Source: Brevibacillus migulae | Lineage (GTDB): Bacteria; Bacillota; Bacilli; Brevibacillales; Brevibacillaceae | NCBI RefSeq assembly: GCF_004521915.1 | Contig: NZ_SDKD01000006.1 | Coordinates: 123,800 to 187,799, forward strand | Length of the DNA: 64,000 bases | Direction of reading: 5' to 3' | Shown here: positions 62,719 through 64,000 of the stretch, in pieces | How the letters are laid out: each line of letters starts with the position of its first letter | Numbering within the stretch: position 1 is the first letter of the stretch | Translations under genes and position numbers: made by a program | Notes under the pieces: generated by a model | Databases searched by the model: none | Told to the model about the DNA's origin: nothing | What the model saw: the letters and a program-made list of their open reading frames with translations, nothing else

Positions 62719-64000
62719 TCATTTTTCCCTCAATCCGATGTATTTGTCATAAGCTTCGTAGATATCGCGGGAAATGATGGCGGCAGACCGCCCCCCGTAC
62801 CCGCCTTCCGGGACGATGACAGCGACAGCCAGGATCGGGTGATCGGCCGGTGCGTATGAAATGCTTACTCCGTTCGTGATCCTTGCGTGCCTTTTCCATT
62901 TTGTTTTCTCGATTCCTGTCCGTTCATCTTTGGCGAGATACGGAATGTAGATATCTTGCTCCGATGTGCCGGTTTTGGCCGCGACACGGTAAGGAACCCC
63001 CTTGTAAGCTTGCACCGCCGTTCCGCCGGGTTGTGTGACCAGCTCCATCCCTTTGGCTAGGACGTTCCAATACGCATCCGGCTGAGGAAACGTACTGATG
63101 ATCTGCGGGGCGAACGTTTTTGCCACGTTCCCCTCCGGACTTACGATTCGGTCTACCAGCTGCGGCTGTAGTCTGGTTCCTTTGTTCGCCAGTGTCGCTG
63201 CATAAGTAGCCAGCTGCATAGCTGTGGCCCTGACCTGCTGCCCAAAGGAAGCCTGCACCATCGCTGCCAATGGACCATAATTTTCGTTCATTACGAGGTA
63301 ATCTTCTTTCCCTGCATTTTCAGCAGGCAAGTCTACCCCTGTCTTCACCCCGAGGCCGAATTTCTCATAATAGCGGTGCAGTAAATCTGCAGATGCCCCC
63401 TGCTTTCTGCGGGACAGCTCTTCTCCGATCCGAGCCATGTAGGTATTGGAGGATTTTTGAATCGCCTTCATGGGTGTTAATACGCCGTAAGCATGGCCGC
63501 CATCGTTTTTGATCCGGTCGCTGCCTTTTCCATAGTAGTACACACCCGGGTCCTGCCATTGGTCATGCGGGGCAATGATGCCTTCCCGCAGTCCCAGTAA
63601 TACCGTAATCGGCTTGATGACGGATCCGGAAGGGACAATGGAGCGCGGGTGCTTGAAGTTTTCCTGGATGGCCGCCTCTCCAGTCAAAGGCCGCACATCA
63701 TAAGGTGCCTCCCGGATCGTACCGTTCACTACCGCGTACTGAATTTGCTCGTAGGTTTGCTGATCGGGGCCTTCAATCCATATGTTCGGGTCATATTCCG
63801 GATAACTGACCATCGCCACCACTTTCCCCGTTTTCACCTCGATGGCCACTGCGTATGCTCCCTTGGCATAGCGCGCATCCGCGATCGATGCGCGCAGCTT
63901 GGGAAGAAACTGTTTGATGGAATCTCTGGCGGCCTCCTGCACACGCTGATCAATCGTGAGGTAGACATCATTTCCTCGAACGGGCGGCACCTCTGCAATC
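62719..64000 (-). CDS. Penicillin-binding protein, transpeptidase domain (5' end beyond window)
   Basis: Partial gene: the frame continues past the window edge (AEVPPVRGNDVYLTID is in frame), so the first part is missing. Class B-type transpeptidase of PBP2/SpoVD-like kind. Motifs: active-site Ser in PSGSVIKP (SxxK), SSN (SxN) and KTGTSE (KTG). VYLTIDQRVQEAARDSI starts the domain. It cross-links peptidoglycan outside the membrane. The visible part is 427 residues. Which cell-cycle role it has (elongation, sporulation) cannot be told without the N-terminus. Confidence 0.93.
   Translation of the reverse strand, partial: IAEVPPVRGNDVYLTIDQRVQEAARDSIKQFLPKLRASIADARYAKGAYAVAIEVKTGKVVAMVSYPEYDPNIWIEGPDQQTYEQIQYAVVNGTIREAPYDVRPLTGEAAIQENFKHPRSIVPSGSVIKPITVLLGLREGIIAPHDQWQDPGVYYYGKGSDRIKNDGGHAYGVLTPMKAIQKSSNTYMARIGEELSRRKQGASADLLHRYYEKFGLGVKTGVDLPAENAGKEDYLVMNENYGPLAAMVQASFGQQVRATAMQLATYAATLANKGTRLQPQLVDRIVSPEGNVAKTFAPQIISTFPQPDAYWNVLAKGMELVTQPGGTAVQAYKGVPYRVAAKTGTSEQDIYIPYLAKDERTGIEKTKWKRHARITNGVSISYAPADHPILAVAVIVPEGGYGGRSAAIISRDIYEAYDKYIGLREK

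Overview
The window looks like chromosome from a Gram-positive endospore-former of the Bacillales, most likely Brevibacillus or a close Paenibacillaceae relative. This is inferred from gene content and style: AddAB instead of RecBCD, a caa3-type oxidase operon ctaCDEFG, a PucR regulator next to ald, lipoboxes instead of periplasmic signals, strong AGGAGG ribosome sites, TTG/GTG starts, and moderately GC-rich DNA. Most genes lie on the minus strand. I see no tRNA, rRNA, phage, transposase or CRISPR array.

Layout. 0-10 kb: alanine dehydrogenase and its likely PucR activator, a single-domain response regulator, two small unknown proteins, a membrane GGDEF-EAL protein, a hydrolase, an S1-domain protein, and an unusual one-polypeptide PduL-AckA fusion. 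10-24 kb: an RND efflux pair, a YcdB-like secreted protein, a scoAB CoA-transferase operon with an esterase, purU, and a TetR-controlled HlyD/ABC-2 efflux operon with two operator palindromes. 24-31 kb: diguanylate cyclase, oxidoreductase, lipoprotein, ArsR/MFS pair and amino-acid permease. 31-44 kb: the DNA-repair block sbcD-sbcC-addB-addA. 44-53.7 kb: heme A synthesis (ctaB, ctaA) and the caa3 oxidase operon with CtaG and a DUF420 protein. 53.7-64 kb: SDR, EmrE-like transporter, metallo-hydrolase, a chemoreceptor plus PheC-like binding protein under a cyclic-di-GMP-I riboswitch, a DHA2 efflux pump, a GH18 protein and a truncated PBP.

The most unusual signal is non-coding. Two families of long structured intergenic repeats occur: family A of about 200 bp (three copies, with inverted ends) and family B of about 225 bp (two copies). 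Copies differ by paired, compensatory changes that keep the stems. All full A copies sit just past the 3' end of minus-strand genes, and the two complete loci share the same B-A order and orientation. A 36-bp palindrome elsewhere carries only the end sequence of family A.

A second theme is cyclic-di-GMP: a dual GGDEF-EAL protein, a GGDEF protein with an inhibitory I-site, and a riboswitch controlling a chemoreceptor operon. Respiration forms a third theme, with a complete set of structural and assembly genes for one terminal oxidase.
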